From: Variovorax boronicumulans NBRC 103145
GTDB lineage: Bacteria; Pseudomonadota; Gammaproteobacteria; Burkholderiales; Burkholderiaceae_C
Length of the DNA stretch: 64,000 nt
Reading direction: 5' to 3'
NCBI RefSeq assembly: GCF_001591345.1
Contig: NZ_BCUS01000018.1
Location: 1-64,000, forward strand
Shown here: positions 1 through 9,115 of the stretch, piece after piece
Numbering within the stretch: the stretch's first letter is position 1
Layout: the number at the start of each line of letters is the position of its first letter
The notes under the pieces: generated by a model
Databases searched by the model: none
What the model was told of the DNA's origin: nothing
The model's input: only the letters and a program-made list of their open reading frames with translations
Position numbers and translations under genes: made by a program

Positions 1-117
1 GGGCGGATCGGCCAGCGCGCCTTCGCCGCGGAAGGCCGCGCGCGCGGCCTCCCAGCCGGGCAGCGTGGGGGTCCAGAAGGCGGGGCCTTCGATGTAGAGC
101 GTCGGAGGCGTGTTCAT
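1..117 (-). CDS. Ketosynthase-like protein, N-terminal fragment (runs off window)
   Basis: Only the first 39 codons are present. They begin at ATG 117-115 and read through the window edge without a stop. The start reads MNTPPTLYIEGPAFWTPTLP, followed by a W-E-A-A-R-A-A-F-R stretch. This N-terminus is typical of the beta-ketoacyl-synthase-like 'chain length factor' proteins found beside ketosynthases in aryl-polyene and xanthomonadin-type clusters. The start codon overlaps the stop of the upstream ketosynthase as ATGA, so the two are probably translationally coupled and their products may act as a pair. The family call rests on a short N-terminal resemblance and the context only. The rest of the gene lies outside the window. 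Confidence 0.5.
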   Translation of the reverse strand, partial: MNTPPTLYIEGPAFWTPTLPGWEAARAAFRGEGALADPP

Positions 118-1316
118 GCGTTGACCGCCTTGCCGAAGACCAGCGCGCAGTTGTTGCCGCCGAAACCGAAGGAATTGGAGAGCGCGTAGCGCACCTCGCC
201 CGTGGCAGGTTCGAGCTTGATCTGCGGGCCGAAGCCTTCGTCCAGCGTGCGCGTGTTGACCGTGCCCGGCATCAGGCCGCGCTCGATCGCCAGCAGGCAG
301 ACCACGGCCTCGACGATGCCCGCGGCGCCCAGCGTGTGGCCCATGAAGCCCTTGGTCGAGCTGGCGTGCGTGCGCGCCGGGAAGCGGCGTGCCACCAGCG
401 CGCCCTCGACCTCGTCGTTCTTCTGGCTCGCCGTGCCGTGCATGTTGATGTAGTCGATGGCGTCGGCGGCCAGGCCCGCGCGCGCCAGCGCGTCGTCGAG
501 TGCGCGCTCGGCGCCCAGGCCCTCGGGGTGTGGCGTCGACATGTGGTGTGCGTCGCTCGCTTCGCCGTAGCCCAGCAGCTGCGTGGCGCTCTCGCCGGCC
601 TGCACGCGCTCGACCAGCGCGAAGCCGGCCGCCTCGCCCAGGCTGATGCCCTTGCGGTCGGCGTCGAAGGGGCGGCAGGGCTCGGTGGAGACCAGCTCCA
701 GCGAGTTGAAACCGAACAGCACGCTGCCGCACAGTGTGTCAGCGCCGCCGACCACGGCCGCGTCGGCCAGGCCCAGGCGGATCAGGCGCTCGGCCGAGGC
801 GAACACCTTGGCGCTGGACGAGCAGGCGGTGGAAATCGTCTCGCTCGGGCCGTCGATGCCCAGCACCTGCTGCACGAACATGGCCAGCGAATGCGGCGTG
901 TGGACGGCCGCGCGGCGCTGGTCCGGCGGAAAGTTGCCGTCGGCGTCGAGCTGCGTGTAGGCCAGCTCGGTCTCGCCGATGCTGGCCGTGGAGGTGCCGA
1001 GCACTAGCGCGATGCGCGTGGCACCGTACTTCTGGCGCGCGGCCGCGACCGCCTCGAGGAAGCCGTCGGCCTGCAGGCCCAGCCAGGCCAGCCGGTTGTT
1101 GCGGCAGTCCCAGAACGCGGCCGATTCGGGCAGGCGCACGTCTTCCAGGCCGTCGACACGGCCGATCCAGGTCGGCAGCGGTGCCTCGCCGAAGTCGTTG
1201 GCGCGCAGGCCGCTGCGGGAGTGCGCGAGTGCGTCGGCGTGCGCTTCTTTGCCGACGCCGACGGCCGAGGTGGCCGTGTAGGCACTGATTTGAAGGGGAG
1301 AAATTCGGGACGGCAC
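114..1316 (-). CDS. Beta-ketoacyl-ACP synthase (FabF/KAS-like, aryl-polyene type)
   Basis: This 400-residue ketosynthase catalyses decarboxylative condensation of malonyl-ACP with an acyl chain. The Cys-His-His triad is visible: nucleophile C165 in STACSSSAK, H293 in NMHGTASQKND and H327 in GFMGHTLGAAG. The length is normal for KAS I/II. No ATG lies near the conserved N-terminus, so I chose the GTG at 1316-1314 (VPSRISPLQISAYT). The reading frame stays open far upstream but over the MFS gene, so it is not coding there. The stop overlaps the next start by ATGA. Pairing with a chain-length-factor-like gene suggests a specialised polyene or pigment pathway rather than primary fatty acid synthesis. 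That is inference, because the rest of the cluster is outside the window. Confidence 0.85.
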   Translation of the reverse strand: MPSRISPLQISAYTATSAVGVGKEAHADALAHSRSGLRANDFGEAPLPTWIGRVDGLEDVRLPESAAFWDCRNNRLAWLGLQADGFLEAVAAARQKYGATRIALVLGTSTASIGETELAYTQLDADGNFPPDQRRAAVHTPHSLAMFVQQVLGIDGPSETISTACSSSAKVFASAERLIRLGLADAAVVGGADTLCGSVLFGFNSLELVSTEPCRPFDADRKGISLGEAAGFALVERVQAGESATQLLGYGEASDAHHMSTPHPEGLGAERALDDALARAGLAADAIDYINMHGTASQKNDEVEGALVARRFPARTHASSTKGFMGHTLGAAGIVEAVVCLLAIERGLMPGTVNTRTLDEGFGPQIKLEPATGEVRYALSNSFGFGGNNCALVFGKAVNA

Positions 1317-1471
1317 GATGGATGTGGGGACAGGCGACAGGCGAAAGGGCGTCGGCGACAGAAGAAAAAGCGGGAAAGCGCAATTTTCACGCAATGAATG
1401 TCGCAGCCTACCAGCGTTGCGTATCAGGTTGCGTCGGCTGTTTCCTATAGATGACAGCTCCGGCGCAGGCC

Positions 1472-2866
1472 CTATTGACGCTCGCCGTCGCCTGTGCGGG
1501 CCGCCATGCGCGAGGCCAGCGCCACCAGCAGCAGCACCGGCGCGCCCAGCAGCGCGGTGGCGGTGAAGAAGGTGCTGTAGCCGTAGGCGTCGACAAACGC
1601 GCCCGAATAACCGGCGATGAACTTCGGCAGCAGCAGCATCAGCGAGCTGAACAGCGCGTACTGCGTGGCCGAGTAGCTGATGTTGGTCAGGCTCGACAGG
1701 TAGGCGATGAAGGCCGCCGAGGCGATGCCGCCGGCCAGGTTGTCGGCCGAGACCACCGCGATCAGCGCCGTCAGGTCGTGCCCGCGCGTGGCCAGCCAGG
1801 CGAACAGCAGGTTGCTCGCGGCGCTCAGCACGGCGCCCAGCATCAGCACCCGCATCACGCCCAGGCGCATCGACAGCACGCCGCCCACGAAGGCGCCCAC
1901 CAGCGTCATGATCACGCCGTAGATCTTGCTGACCGTGGCCACCTGGTCCTTGGTGAAGCCCATGTCCACATAGAAGGGGTTGGCCATGATGCCCATCACC
2001 ACGTCGCTGATGCGGTAGATGGCGATCAGCGCCAGGATCAGCGCGGCTTGCCACTTGTAGCGGCGGATGAAGTCGGCAAAAGGCTCGATCAGCACGCTTC
2101 GCAGCCATTCGCCCGCGTTCTTCGCCTTCGGCAGCACGCGCCGCACCGGTTCGGGCGACAGCAGCACCGTGAGCACGCCGACCGCCATCGAGGCCGCCAT
2201 GACGAGGTAGGCCGTCTTCCAGGCGCCGTTCTGGTACGCCGCCGCGCCGGTGACGGCCACGGCGGGCGCCACCTCGGCCCAGGCCGCGACCCACAGCACG
2301 CCGGCGCCGGCCCAGATCATCGCCAGCCGGTAGCCCGTTTGATAGGCGGCGGCCAGCGCGGCCTGCTTGCGCGTCTCGGCCGATTCGATGCGGAAGGCGT
2401 CCAGCGCGATGTCCTGCGTGGCCGAGCCGAAGGCCACCAGCAGCGCGCACCAGATCAGTGGCTGCAGCCCCAGGCGCGGGTCGTTCATCGCCATGCCGAC
2501 CAGCCCGACGATCACCATGCCCTGCGCCAGCAGCAGCCAGCCGCGCCGGCGCCCCAGCAACGTGGTCAGCGGCGGCAGCGGCAGCCGGTCGACCAGCGGC
2601 GCCCAGACCCACTTGAAGCCATAGGCCAGCCCGACCCAGCTCAGGTAGCCGATGGTGGTGCGGTCGATGCCCGCCTCGCGCAGCCGGAAACTCAGCGTGC
2701 CCAGCACCAGCAGCAGCGGCAGGCCGGCCGAGAAGCCCAGCGCGAGCATGCGCAGGGTGGCGGGTTCGAGGTAGACCTTGAGCGCGTCGCGCCAGGGCAG
2801 CGCGGTGCTCGCGGGGGCTTGGGTGGGTTCGGCGGGCGGTGCGGACATGAGTGGGGGATTGTCCAT
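1472..2866 (-). CDS. ampG: AmpG-like MFS permease (muropeptide transporter family)
   Basis: A 464-residue, 12-segment major facilitator. The N-terminal third has the AmpG signature: FSAGLPLLLVLGTLSFRL, then YLSWVGLAYGFKWVWAPLVD and LLGRRRGWLLLAQ. AmpG proteins import anhydro-muropeptides for cell-wall recycling across the inner membrane, and some paralogues are less well defined. Two in-frame starts exist, ATG 2866 and ATG 2848 (MSAPPAEPTQAP). Neither has a strong Shine-Dalgarno, and I give the longer form. It diverges from the M48 protease gene with a 127-bp gap. No beta-lactamase or ampD lies nearby, so context adds nothing to the substrate call. Confidence 0.8.
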   Translation of the reverse strand: MDNPPLMSAPPAEPTQAPASTALPWRDALKVYLEPATLRMLALGFSAGLPLLLVLGTLSFRLREAGIDRTTIGYLSWVGLAYGFKWVWAPLVDRLPLPPLTTLLGRRRGWLLLAQGMVIVGLVGMAMNDPRLGLQPLIWCALLVAFGSATQDIALDAFRIESAETRKQAALAAAYQTGYRLAMIWAGAGVLWVAAWAEVAPAVAVTGAAAYQNGAWKTAYLVMAASMAVGVLTVLLSPEPVRRVLPKAKNAGEWLRSVLIEPFADFIRRYKWQAALILALIAIYRISDVVMGIMANPFYVDMGFTKDQVATVSKIYGVIMTLVGAFVGGVLSMRLGVMRVLMLGAVLSAASNLLFAWLATRGHDLTALIAVVSADNLAGGIASAAFIAYLSSLTNISYSATQYALFSSLMLLLPKFIAGYSGAFVDAYGYSTFFTATALLGAPVLLLVALASRMAARTGDGERQ

Positions 2867-2993
2867 GAGTGCCGCCCGGCCGCCCGGCCGCCCGAAGGCA
2901 CTCGCACCGCAGCCGAAGGCGGAGGTTTTCGTGGAGTGCCGGGGACATCGGCGCGCCCACTTGTCTTCATTTGTTCCTATCATCCGGGCACCT

Positions 2994-3848
2994 ATGTGCA
3001 CACGATGCGAACGCCCCCTTTCCGCCCTCTCCGAAGCCTCGGCATGGAACCCGCGCCGGGCCTTCCTGCTGGCCGCCGCCGGTGCGGCGCTGAGCGCGCC
3101 GGCGCTGGCGCAGGTCAATGTCGGCAATGCCTCGGTGGCGCGCAACCTCGTGCCCGCCGACCAGATCGAGGCGGCCGGCGTGCAGCAGTACGGCCAGCTG
3201 CTCGCACAGGCGCGCGCCAAGGGCGCACTGGCCGGCGACGGCAACCCGCAGCTGCAGCGCCTGCGCACCATCGCGCAGCGGCTCATTCCCTTCGCCCTGC
3301 CGTGGAACACCCGCGCCCGCGAGTGGAAGTGGGAGGTGAACCTGATCGGCAGCAAGCAGATCAACGCCTTCTGCATGCCCGGCGGCAAGATCGCCTTCTT
3401 CACCGGCATCCTCGAGCAGCTCAAGCTGAGCGACGACGAGGTCGCGATGGTCATGGGCCATGAAATGGCGCACGCGCTGCGCGAACACGCCCGCGCCCGC
3501 ATGGCCAAGAGCGTCGGCACCGGCGCGGCGCTGTCCATCGGCGCGCAGCTGCTGGGGCTCGGCCAGGTCGGCGACCTCGCGGCGCGCGCCGGCACGCAGC
3601 TCATCACCCTGAAGTTCAGCCGCAGCGACGAGACCGACGCCGACCTCGTGGGCCTGGAGCTCGCCGCGCGCGCGGGCTACGACCCGCAGGCCTCGGTGTC
3701 GCTGTGGAAGAAGATGGCCACCGCCTCCAAGAACCAGGGCGGCCTGAGCTTCCTGTCGACCCACCCGAGCGGGCCGGACCGCATCGCCAAGCTCGAGGCG
3801 AACGTGCCGAAGGTCGAGAACCTGTACCGGGCGGCTGCGCGCAAGTAG
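2994..3848 (+). CDS. M48 family metallopeptidase, exported
   Basis: A 284-residue zinc protease of the BepA/Oma1-like M48 family. The catalytic HEMAH motif is at 156-160 (MVMGHEMAHALREHAR), and the third zinc ligand is probably E213 in SDETDADLVG. The N-terminus carries a hydrophobic export signal after a twin arginine (NPRRAFLLAAAG), ending near SAPALAQ at residue 40, so it resembles a Tat or Sec signal and the enzyme should be periplasmic. Family members degrade misassembled outer-membrane proteins. The start at 2994 is the first ATG before the signal; the frame stays open upstream but overlaps the divergent MFS gene. It ends 18 bp from the convergent Bug gene. Confidence 0.85.
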   Translation: MCTRCERPLSALSEASAWNPRRAFLLAAAGAALSAPALAQVNVGNASVARNLVPADQIEAAGVQQYGQLLAQARAKGALAGDGNPQLQRLRTIAQRLIPFALPWNTRAREWKWEVNLIGSKQINAFCMPGGKIAFFTGILEQLKLSDDEVAMVMGHEMAHALREHARARMAKSVGTGAALSIGAQLLGLGQVGDLAARAGTQLITLKFSRSDETDADLVGLELAARAGYDPQASVSLWKKMATASKNQGGLSFLSTHPSGPDRIAKLEANVPKVENLYRAAARK

Positions 3849-3866
3849 CTGCGCTTCCCGCCGCGT

Positions 3867-4829
3867 TCAGTCGGCGGTGATGTTCCCCTTCTTCACCACC
3901 GTCGCCCAGCGCTGCGCATCCTTCTGGATCAGCGCGCCGAACGCCGCCGGCGTCGAGCTGGCGGGCACCATGCCCTGCGACTCGAAGGACTTCGCCACTT
4001 CGGGCGACTTCAGCACCGCGGCGATCTCCGTGTTCAGCCGCGCCACCACGTTGGCCGGCGTGCCCTTGGGCGCGAGCACGCCGTACCACATGTCGACGTT
4101 GTCGGCGGTCACGCCGGCCTCGGCCAGGGTGGGCACGTCGGGCAACTGCGGCAGGCGGTGGCCGCTGCCGGTGGCGAGCGCCTTGAGCTTGCCGGCCTGG
4201 ATGTGCTGCAGCGCCACGTGCACCGGCAGGAACATCGCATCGATGCGCCCGCCCAGCAGGTCGGTCACGGCGCCGGCCGTGCCCTTGTAGGGCACGTGCA
4301 GCAGGTCGGTGCCGGTGCCCTGCATCAGGAGCGCCATCGACAGGTGGTGCGGCGTGCCGACACCGGGCGTGGCGTAGGTCAGCTTGCCGGGGTTGGCCTT
4401 GGCGGTGGCCACCAGCTGCGCGAGCGAGCCCGCCTTCTGGGTGGCCGGGTTGGTCACCAGCAGCAGTGTGCCCCACGAGGTCTGCGACACCGGCGTGAAG
4501 TCGGCTACCGGGTCGTAGGCGAGCGACTTGTACAGGCCCTTGTTCATCACCAGCGTGTTGACCTGCACCAGCAGCGTGTAGCCGTCGGGCTTGGCGCGTG
4601 CCACCTTCTCGCTGCCGATGTTGCCGCTGGCGCCGGCCAGGTTTTCCACGATCACCGGCTGGCCGAGCACGGCGGGCAGGCGGGCCGAGAGCTGGCGTGC
4701 GATCAGGTCGATGCCGGTGCCGGGCGTGTAGGGCACCACCAGCGTCACTGGCTGGTCGGGCCAGGCATGGGCCGCGGCGGCGCTGGCCGCAACCAGCAGG
4801 GTGGCGAAGGTTCGGGTCAGAAATCTCAT
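3867..4829 (-). CDS. Bug/TctC-type tripartite tricarboxylate receptor
   Basis: A 320-residue periplasmic solute receptor of the Bordetella uptake gene (Bug) family. A Sec signal spans about residues 1-22 (cleavage after AAAAHA). Family motifs follow: VPYTPGTGIDLIARQLSARL, then the ENLAGASGNIGSEKVARA block and KPDGYTLL. Bug proteins bind carboxylates or other small molecules for TctAB-type membrane partners, or act as sensors. It lies 40 bp downstream of a flavin monooxygenase gene on the same strand, so the ligand is plausibly that enzyme's substrate. No TctAB genes are adjacent, so the membrane partner must be elsewhere. Substrate unknown. Confidence 0.9.
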   Translation of the reverse strand: MRFLTRTFATLLVAASAAAAHAWPDQPVTLVVPYTPGTGIDLIARQLSARLPAVLGQPVIVENLAGASGNIGSEKVARAKPDGYTLLVQVNTLVMNKGLYKSLAYDPVADFTPVSQTSWGTLLLVTNPATQKAGSLAQLVATAKANPGKLTYATPGVGTPHHLSMALLMQGTGTDLLHVPYKGTAGAVTDLLGGRIDAMFLPVHVALQHIQAGKLKALATGSGHRLPQLPDVPTLAEAGVTADNVDMWYGVLAPKGTPANVVARLNTEIAAVLKSPEVAKSFESQGMVPASSTPAAFGALIQKDAQRWATVVKKGNITAD

Positions 4830-4869
4830 GGGGTCTTGTCTCCGTCTTGATCTGTGAATGTGCCGGCGC

Positions 4870-6120
4870 TCAGAGGTATGACGCGCGCGCCTTCAGCGCC
4901 GCCGGGTCGTAGCCGGCCACGCGCTTGTAGTGGTCGGAGATCGCCTGCAGTTCCTGCTGCGTGACGATCGCGTCGAGGTTCTCGACGCGCTGGCCGCCCG
5001 AACGCTCGAACACCTCGCGCAGGATGGTGTCGGGCGGGTTGCTGCGGTTGGTCAGCACCACGTCGGTGGTGGCCTTCACGCGCACGCGGTCGTAGGTGTC
5101 GAGCGCCGCGATGCCCACGCCTTCGCGCTTCATCGCACCGGCGAGAAAGCGCGCGTCGATGATCGCCTGGCCCGCGCCGTTGGAGCCGCGCGGCACCATC
5201 GGGTGCGCGGCGTCGCCCAGCAGCGTGAGGCGGCCGTGGCTCCAGCGCGGCAGCGGGTCCTGGTCGACCATCGGGTACTCCAGGATGGTGTCGGAGGCCA
5301 GGATCAGCGCGGGCACGTCGAGCCAGTCGAAGTGCCAGTCGGCGAAGGCGGGCAGGAAGTCCTCGAGGCGCCCGGCGCGGCTCCAGTCGCGCATCGCGGG
5401 CTGGGGCGCGTGGATCTCGGCCACCCAGTTCACGAGCTGGCGGCCCTGGTCGTCGATGTCGTTGCGGATCGGGTAGATCACCATCTTGCCGACGGTGAGC
5501 CAGCCCGCGCGCACCATGCTGCCGCCCGAGAGAAAGGGCTTCCAGGCCGCGGTGCCGCGCCACATGTTGATGCCCGAATAGCGCGGCGCGCCCTCGTTCG
5601 GATACAGCTGCTTGCGCAGCGCCGAGTGGATGCCGTCGCAGCCCACCGCGACCGCGCCGCGCACCGGCGCGCGGCCGTCGGCAAAGTGCACCGTCACGCC
5701 GTCGGCGTCCTGTTCGACGCCGGTGCAGCGGTGGCCGCACTGCACGCTGTCGGGGCCCAGGCGCTTCAAGGTTTCGTTCAGCAGCACGGTCTGCAGGTCG
5801 CCGCGGTGGATCGAGTACTGCGGCCAGTCGTAGCCCGCGTGCTGACCGGCGGGCTCGCGGAACACGAGCTGGCCGTGCTCGGTGAAGAAGACCGCCTCCT
5901 GCGTGCGCACGCCCACGGCGTCGAGCGCGTCGAGCAGGCCCAGCTCGGAGAGCTCGCGCACCGCATGCGGCAGCAGGTTGATGCCCACGCCGAGCGGGCG
6001 CAGCGCGGGCACGGCCTCGTACACGCGGCAGGCGATGCCGGCCTGGTGCAGGCTCAGGGCGAGGGTCAGGCCGCCGATGCCGGCGCCGAGGATGATGACT
6101 TCGTTAGGTGCGGTGCTCAT
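4870..6120 (-). CDS. FAD-dependent aromatic monooxygenase (PhzS/salicylate hydroxylase-like)
   Basis: A 416-residue class A flavoprotein monooxygenase. It has the Rossmann FAD motif EVIILGAGIGGLTLALSLHQ at 8-27, a central GCDGIHSALRKQ (DG) motif and the second FAD motif LTLLGDAAHPMVPRGSNGAG. These enzymes hydroxylate aromatic rings using NAD(P)H and O2. The overall layout resembles the 'flavin-dependent oxidoreductase' branch that includes PhzS. It is the first gene of a two-gene unit with the Bug receptor, read divergently from a LysR regulator across a 72-bp gap. This suggests an inducible small catabolic module for an imported aromatic compound. The substrate cannot be told from sequence. 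Confidence 0.85.
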   Translation of the reverse strand: MSTAPNEVIILGAGIGGLTLALSLHQAGIACRVYEAVPALRPLGVGINLLPHAVRELSELGLLDALDAVGVRTQEAVFFTEHGQLVFREPAGQHAGYDWPQYSIHRGDLQTVLLNETLKRLGPDSVQCGHRCTGVEQDADGVTVHFADGRAPVRGAVAVGCDGIHSALRKQLYPNEGAPRYSGINMWRGTAAWKPFLSGGSMVRAGWLTVGKMVIYPIRNDIDDQGRQLVNWVAEIHAPQPAMRDWSRAGRLEDFLPAFADWHFDWLDVPALILASDTILEYPMVDQDPLPRWSHGRLTLLGDAAHPMVPRGSNGAGQAIIDARFLAGAMKREGVGIAALDTYDRVRVKATTDVVLTNRSNPPDTILREVFERSGGQRVENLDAIVTQQELQAISDHYKRVAGYDPAALKARASYL

Positions 6121-6167
6121 GGGGTCCGTATTGGGACCGCAAACGATGCATATGGAAAATTTAGATG

Positions 6168-6183
6168 TGATATGGATTTATCA
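6168..6183. promoter_or_regulatory. LysR-type operator dyad in divergent promoter
   Basis: A perfect inverted repeat, TGATA-N6-TATCA, lies in the AT-rich 72-bp gap between the flavin monooxygenase and the divergent lysR gene. It contains T-N11-A spacing, the usual LysR box. It ends 9 bp before the lysR start, so it could serve both autorepression and activation of the divergent genes. Confidence 0.55.
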
Positions 6184-6192
6184 TGAATCCTT

Positions 6193-7092
6193 ATGAACCT
6201 GACCACGCGCCAGATGCGCGCCTTCCTGCAGGTGGCGCGCATCGGCAACTTCACCCGCGCGGCGGAGCAGGCGCACATCACCCAGGCCGGCCTGAGCATC
6301 CTGATCCGCGAGATGGAGAAGCAGCTCGGCTGCCGCCTGTTCGACCGCACCACGCGCATGGTGAGCCTCACGCCGGCCGGCCGGCGGCTGCTGCCGGTGG
6401 TGGAACGGCTCGTCACCGACCTCGATGACGTGGCCGCCGAACTCGGCGCCGAGGGCGACGCGGCACGCCAGACGCTGCGCATCGCGGCCACGCCGCTGGT
6501 GTCCTCGCACCTGCTGCCCTGGGTGTTCGCGAGCTTTCGCGCCGCGCATCCGCAGGTCGTGCTGCGCCTCTTCGACGCCGACCTGCGCGACGTGGAAGCG
6601 ATGGTGGCCGCGGGCGAGGCCGACCTCGGCCTGGGCTTCTTTTTCAAGGCCGCGGCGGGGCTCGACCGCACGCCCGTGGGGCGTTTCGAGCTGATGCGCG
6701 TCACGCAGGCCACGGCCGACGGCGAACCGGTCGGCACCGCGCCCTGGTCCGCGCTGCGCGGCGCCACGCTGATCGGCCTGCCGCCCGGCAACCCGATCCA
6801 GAAGGTGATCGAACGACAGCTCGGCGAGATCGGTCTGGCCGACGCGCAGCGGCCCGCCTTCAACTTCTTCGGCACGCTGATCTCGATGGTCGAGGCCGGC
6901 TTCGGCACCGCCGTGATGCCCACCTTCGCGCTCGCGGCCTGCCGCCGTCACCGCGTGAAGACCGACGTGCTGCTGAAACCGCGCGTGGGCATGGACTTCT
7001 TTCGCCTGACCAAGCGCGGCACGCACGAGACCGAGGCGATGCGCGCCTTCAGCGAGACGCTGGCGAAGGCGCTGCCTGCGCTGTCCCGCTAG
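6193..7092 (+). CDS. LysR family transcriptional regulator
   Basis: A 299-residue LysR-type regulator. The winged helix-turn-helix occupies about residues 1-60 (MNLTTRQMRAFLQVARIGNF, then AEQAHITQAGLSILIREMEK and LGCRLFDRTTR). An effector-binding periplasmic-fold domain follows from about residue 90. It is divergent from the flavin monooxygenase-Bug pair and most likely controls it in response to the aromatic substrate or a product. A LysR-type dyad sits just upstream. It ends 3 bp from the convergent DUF4034-like gene. Confidence 0.9.
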   Translation: MNLTTRQMRAFLQVARIGNFTRAAEQAHITQAGLSILIREMEKQLGCRLFDRTTRMVSLTPAGRRLLPVVERLVTDLDDVAAELGAEGDAARQTLRIAATPLVSSHLLPWVFASFRAAHPQVVLRLFDADLRDVEAMVAAGEADLGLGFFFKAAAGLDRTPVGRFELMRVTQATADGEPVGTAPWSALRGATLIGLPPGNPIQKVIERQLGEIGLADAQRPAFNFFGTLISMVEAGFGTAVMPTFALAACRRHRVKTDVLLKPRVGMDFFRLTKRGTHETEAMRAFSETLAKALPALSR

Positions 7093-7095
7093 CCG

Positions 7096-9099
7096 TTACA
7101 CCATCGCGTTGTCGCCGCCGGGAATCTCGTGCGCCTTGATCTGCCGGCGCGTGAGCTTGTAGAGCGTGGACGACAGGAAGCCGTCCTGGTGGGTGTTCTT
7201 GGTGACGTTCACCACGAACTCGTCCTCGGGCGCCACGGCCTGCGCGCCCATGATCCAGCGCACGCTCTCGCGGTAGTTGTAGAGCACCTTGTCGTTGGCG
7301 TCGGCCAGCAGGGTCGACAGCGTGGCCATGGCGATGGCGTCGCCGTTGGTCGCGTGCTCGCGCACGAAGTCCAGGTGGCGGTGTCGCACGGGGATGTCGG
7401 ACAGGTCGCTGATGAACATCAACGCGCCCTCGGTGGCGTCGTCGTGGCCCAGCTCGCGGGCCTTCAGCATGGCCTCGACCGCCTGCGCCTGCAGCGCGGG
7501 GCGCTGCGCCGCGGGCGTGGCGTCTTCCCAGGCCATGTCGTGGCAGAGGTAGCCCAGCTTGTAGGCTGCGACGCTGTTGCCGGCCTGTGCCGCCTGGCCG
7601 TAGCAGTGCATCGCCTGCTGCCGGTCCTTGGTACCGTGCTCGCCGCCCGCGTGGAAGATGCCGAGCGTGAGCAGGCACGATTTGTCGCCGGCGGCCAGCC
7701 CCATCTCCAGGATCTCGAAGGCTTCCTGGTTGCGCGGCACGCGCCACAGCGCGCGCGCCAGGTCGTCCCAGTTCTCGGTGCCGGCGTTGCGTTCGCGCGC
7801 GGCCGCCAGCCAGGCGTTGCCGGTCGCCGCGTTGGGCACGAAGCCGAAGGCGCCCTTCAGGCTGCAGTAGCCGTGCAGGATCAGCGCGGTGTTGCATTCG
7901 TAGGCGTTGGCGCTGTTGCAGATGGCCTGGCCCAGCCACTGGCCGTCGGGGTCCTGCTCCAGGGCGACGTGCACCGCCATGTTCATCGCGTAGTCGTCGT
8001 CGATGGGGTGGTGGCTCTCGGCCTCGCGCAGGCAGGCCAGCGCTTCGGCGTGCTGGTCGAGCATGTAGTGGCTCACGGCCAGCCAGCGCAGGGTTTCCCA
8101 GCGGTGGTAGGGGTAGAGCGCCTCCTGGGCGCGCTGGCGCGTGGCGGCCATGCGCTGCTGGGCTTCGGCCGGGTCTTCGTCCTTGTCGACCGCGTTGCCC
8201 TGGTATTCGTCGCGCCAGATCTCGTGGCGCAGCCGGTCTTTCTCGACCTCGCTCAGGTGGGCGCAGGCGGGCGAGGCGATGAAGGCGCGCACGCGCTCGT
8301 GGCTGCCGCCCCAGCGCGGCTGCTGGAACCAGACGCACTGGCGCATGAAGAAGAACAGCCGCGGGTGCACGTGCAGCGTGGCGTGGATCCAGTAGGACGT
8401 GCCGCTGATCACCTTGCGGCCCTGCACGGGCGAGGGCAGGGCGGTGGGCACGGCCTCGGGGCAGGCGACGCGCTCGTCGTGCGCGAGGCCGGAGCGCGCG
8501 AGCTGTGCCAGCAGCTCGTCGCGGGTGGCCGCATCGTCGTCCAGCGAAAAGTCGTGCTGCAGCGGCTTGTCGGGCCAGCGGCCGCTGCGCACCAGCTCGG
8601 TCAGCCAGTCGGGCTCGTTGAAGGCCGAGGTGCTCTGCAGCAGCAGGGCGCAGGCGGTCCACATCGTGGGCGCGAGCGTGAGGGCACGCAGCGCGGCGAC
8701 GGCGCAGCGCGTGGCGCAGGCATGGGCGCATTCCCAGCCGAGCGCGGTGACCGTGCTGGCCCAGCCGGAGCCGCGGTACTCGTAGGCCCAGTGGTACCAG
8801 TAGTGCGCTTCGCACAGCCAGGCGTGGGCCGATTGAGGGCGGGCGGCCTGCCACGCGGCCAGGCGGGCCAGGCCTTCGGCGCCGTCGGCGGTGCAGCCGG
8901 CCAGGTCGTCGGGCAAGGCGCCGTAGTAGCGCTCTTCCTCGTCGCGGTCTTGAAAGCTGGCGGCCAGCGCGTCGTCGAGCCGCTGGTCGAGTGCGGCGTA
9001 ATCGCCGGCGCGCAGCAGCGTGTCGATGTCGCACAGCTTCCAGCGCGCGGGGGCGGGGGGAATCACGGTCGCTGCGGCGGGGGGCGTGTGGGTGGTCAT
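7096..9099 (-). CDS. DUF4034-like protein with Sel1-like repeats
   Basis: A 667-residue soluble protein of unknown function. The N-terminal half (about 20-180) matches the pattern I associate with DUF4034: a charged DEEERYYGALPDD segment, then SAHAWLCEAHYWYHWAYEYR and GSGWAST. The C-terminal half holds TPR/Sel1-like helical repeats, for example the stretch around AMHCYGQAAQAGNSVAAYKL. No signal peptide or membrane segment is seen. The start is ATG 9099 (MTTHTPPAAATVIPP), because the frame stays open upstream over the DUF1266 gene. It is last in a run of four minus-strand genes (exonuclease III, PcfJ-like, DUF1266, this one), 16 bp behind the DUF1266 gene. Sel1 repeats usually mediate protein binding, so a scaffold role is possible but untested. 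Confidence 0.65.
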   Translation of the reverse strand: MTTHTPPAAATVIPPAPARWKLCDIDTLLRAGDYAALDQRLDDALAASFQDRDEEERYYGALPDDLAGCTADGAEGLARLAAWQAARPQSAHAWLCEAHYWYHWAYEYRGSGWASTVTALGWECAHACATRCAVAALRALTLAPTMWTACALLLQSTSAFNEPDWLTELVRSGRWPDKPLQHDFSLDDDAATRDELLAQLARSGLAHDERVACPEAVPTALPSPVQGRKVISGTSYWIHATLHVHPRLFFFMRQCVWFQQPRWGGSHERVRAFIASPACAHLSEVEKDRLRHEIWRDEYQGNAVDKDEDPAEAQQRMAATRQRAQEALYPYHRWETLRWLAVSHYMLDQHAEALACLREAESHHPIDDDYAMNMAVHVALEQDPDGQWLGQAICNSANAYECNTALILHGYCSLKGAFGFVPNAATGNAWLAAARERNAGTENWDDLARALWRVPRNQEAFEILEMGLAAGDKSCLLTLGIFHAGGEHGTKDRQQAMHCYGQAAQAGNSVAAYKLGYLCHDMAWEDATPAAQRPALQAQAVEAMLKARELGHDDATEGALMFISDLSDIPVRHRHLDFVREHATNGDAIAMATLSTLLADANDKVLYNYRESVRWIMGAQAVAPEDEFVVNVTKNTHQDGFLSSTLYKLTRRQIKAHEIPGGDNAMV

Positions 9100-9115
9100 G
9101 GGCGGGGCTCGCGCG

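Noticed and set aside
1318-1471. Small ORFs between the ketosynthase and MFS genes
   Set aside because: No ribosome binding site or recognisable domain; they are short frames in a non-coding gap.
114-2960. A 948-residue minus-strand open frame spanning the ketosynthase and the MFS gene
   Set aside because: Only the last 400 residues are ketosynthase. The rest is a shadow of the AmpG-like gene in another frame, with Arg/Gly/Ala-rich composition typical of GC-rich antisense frames.
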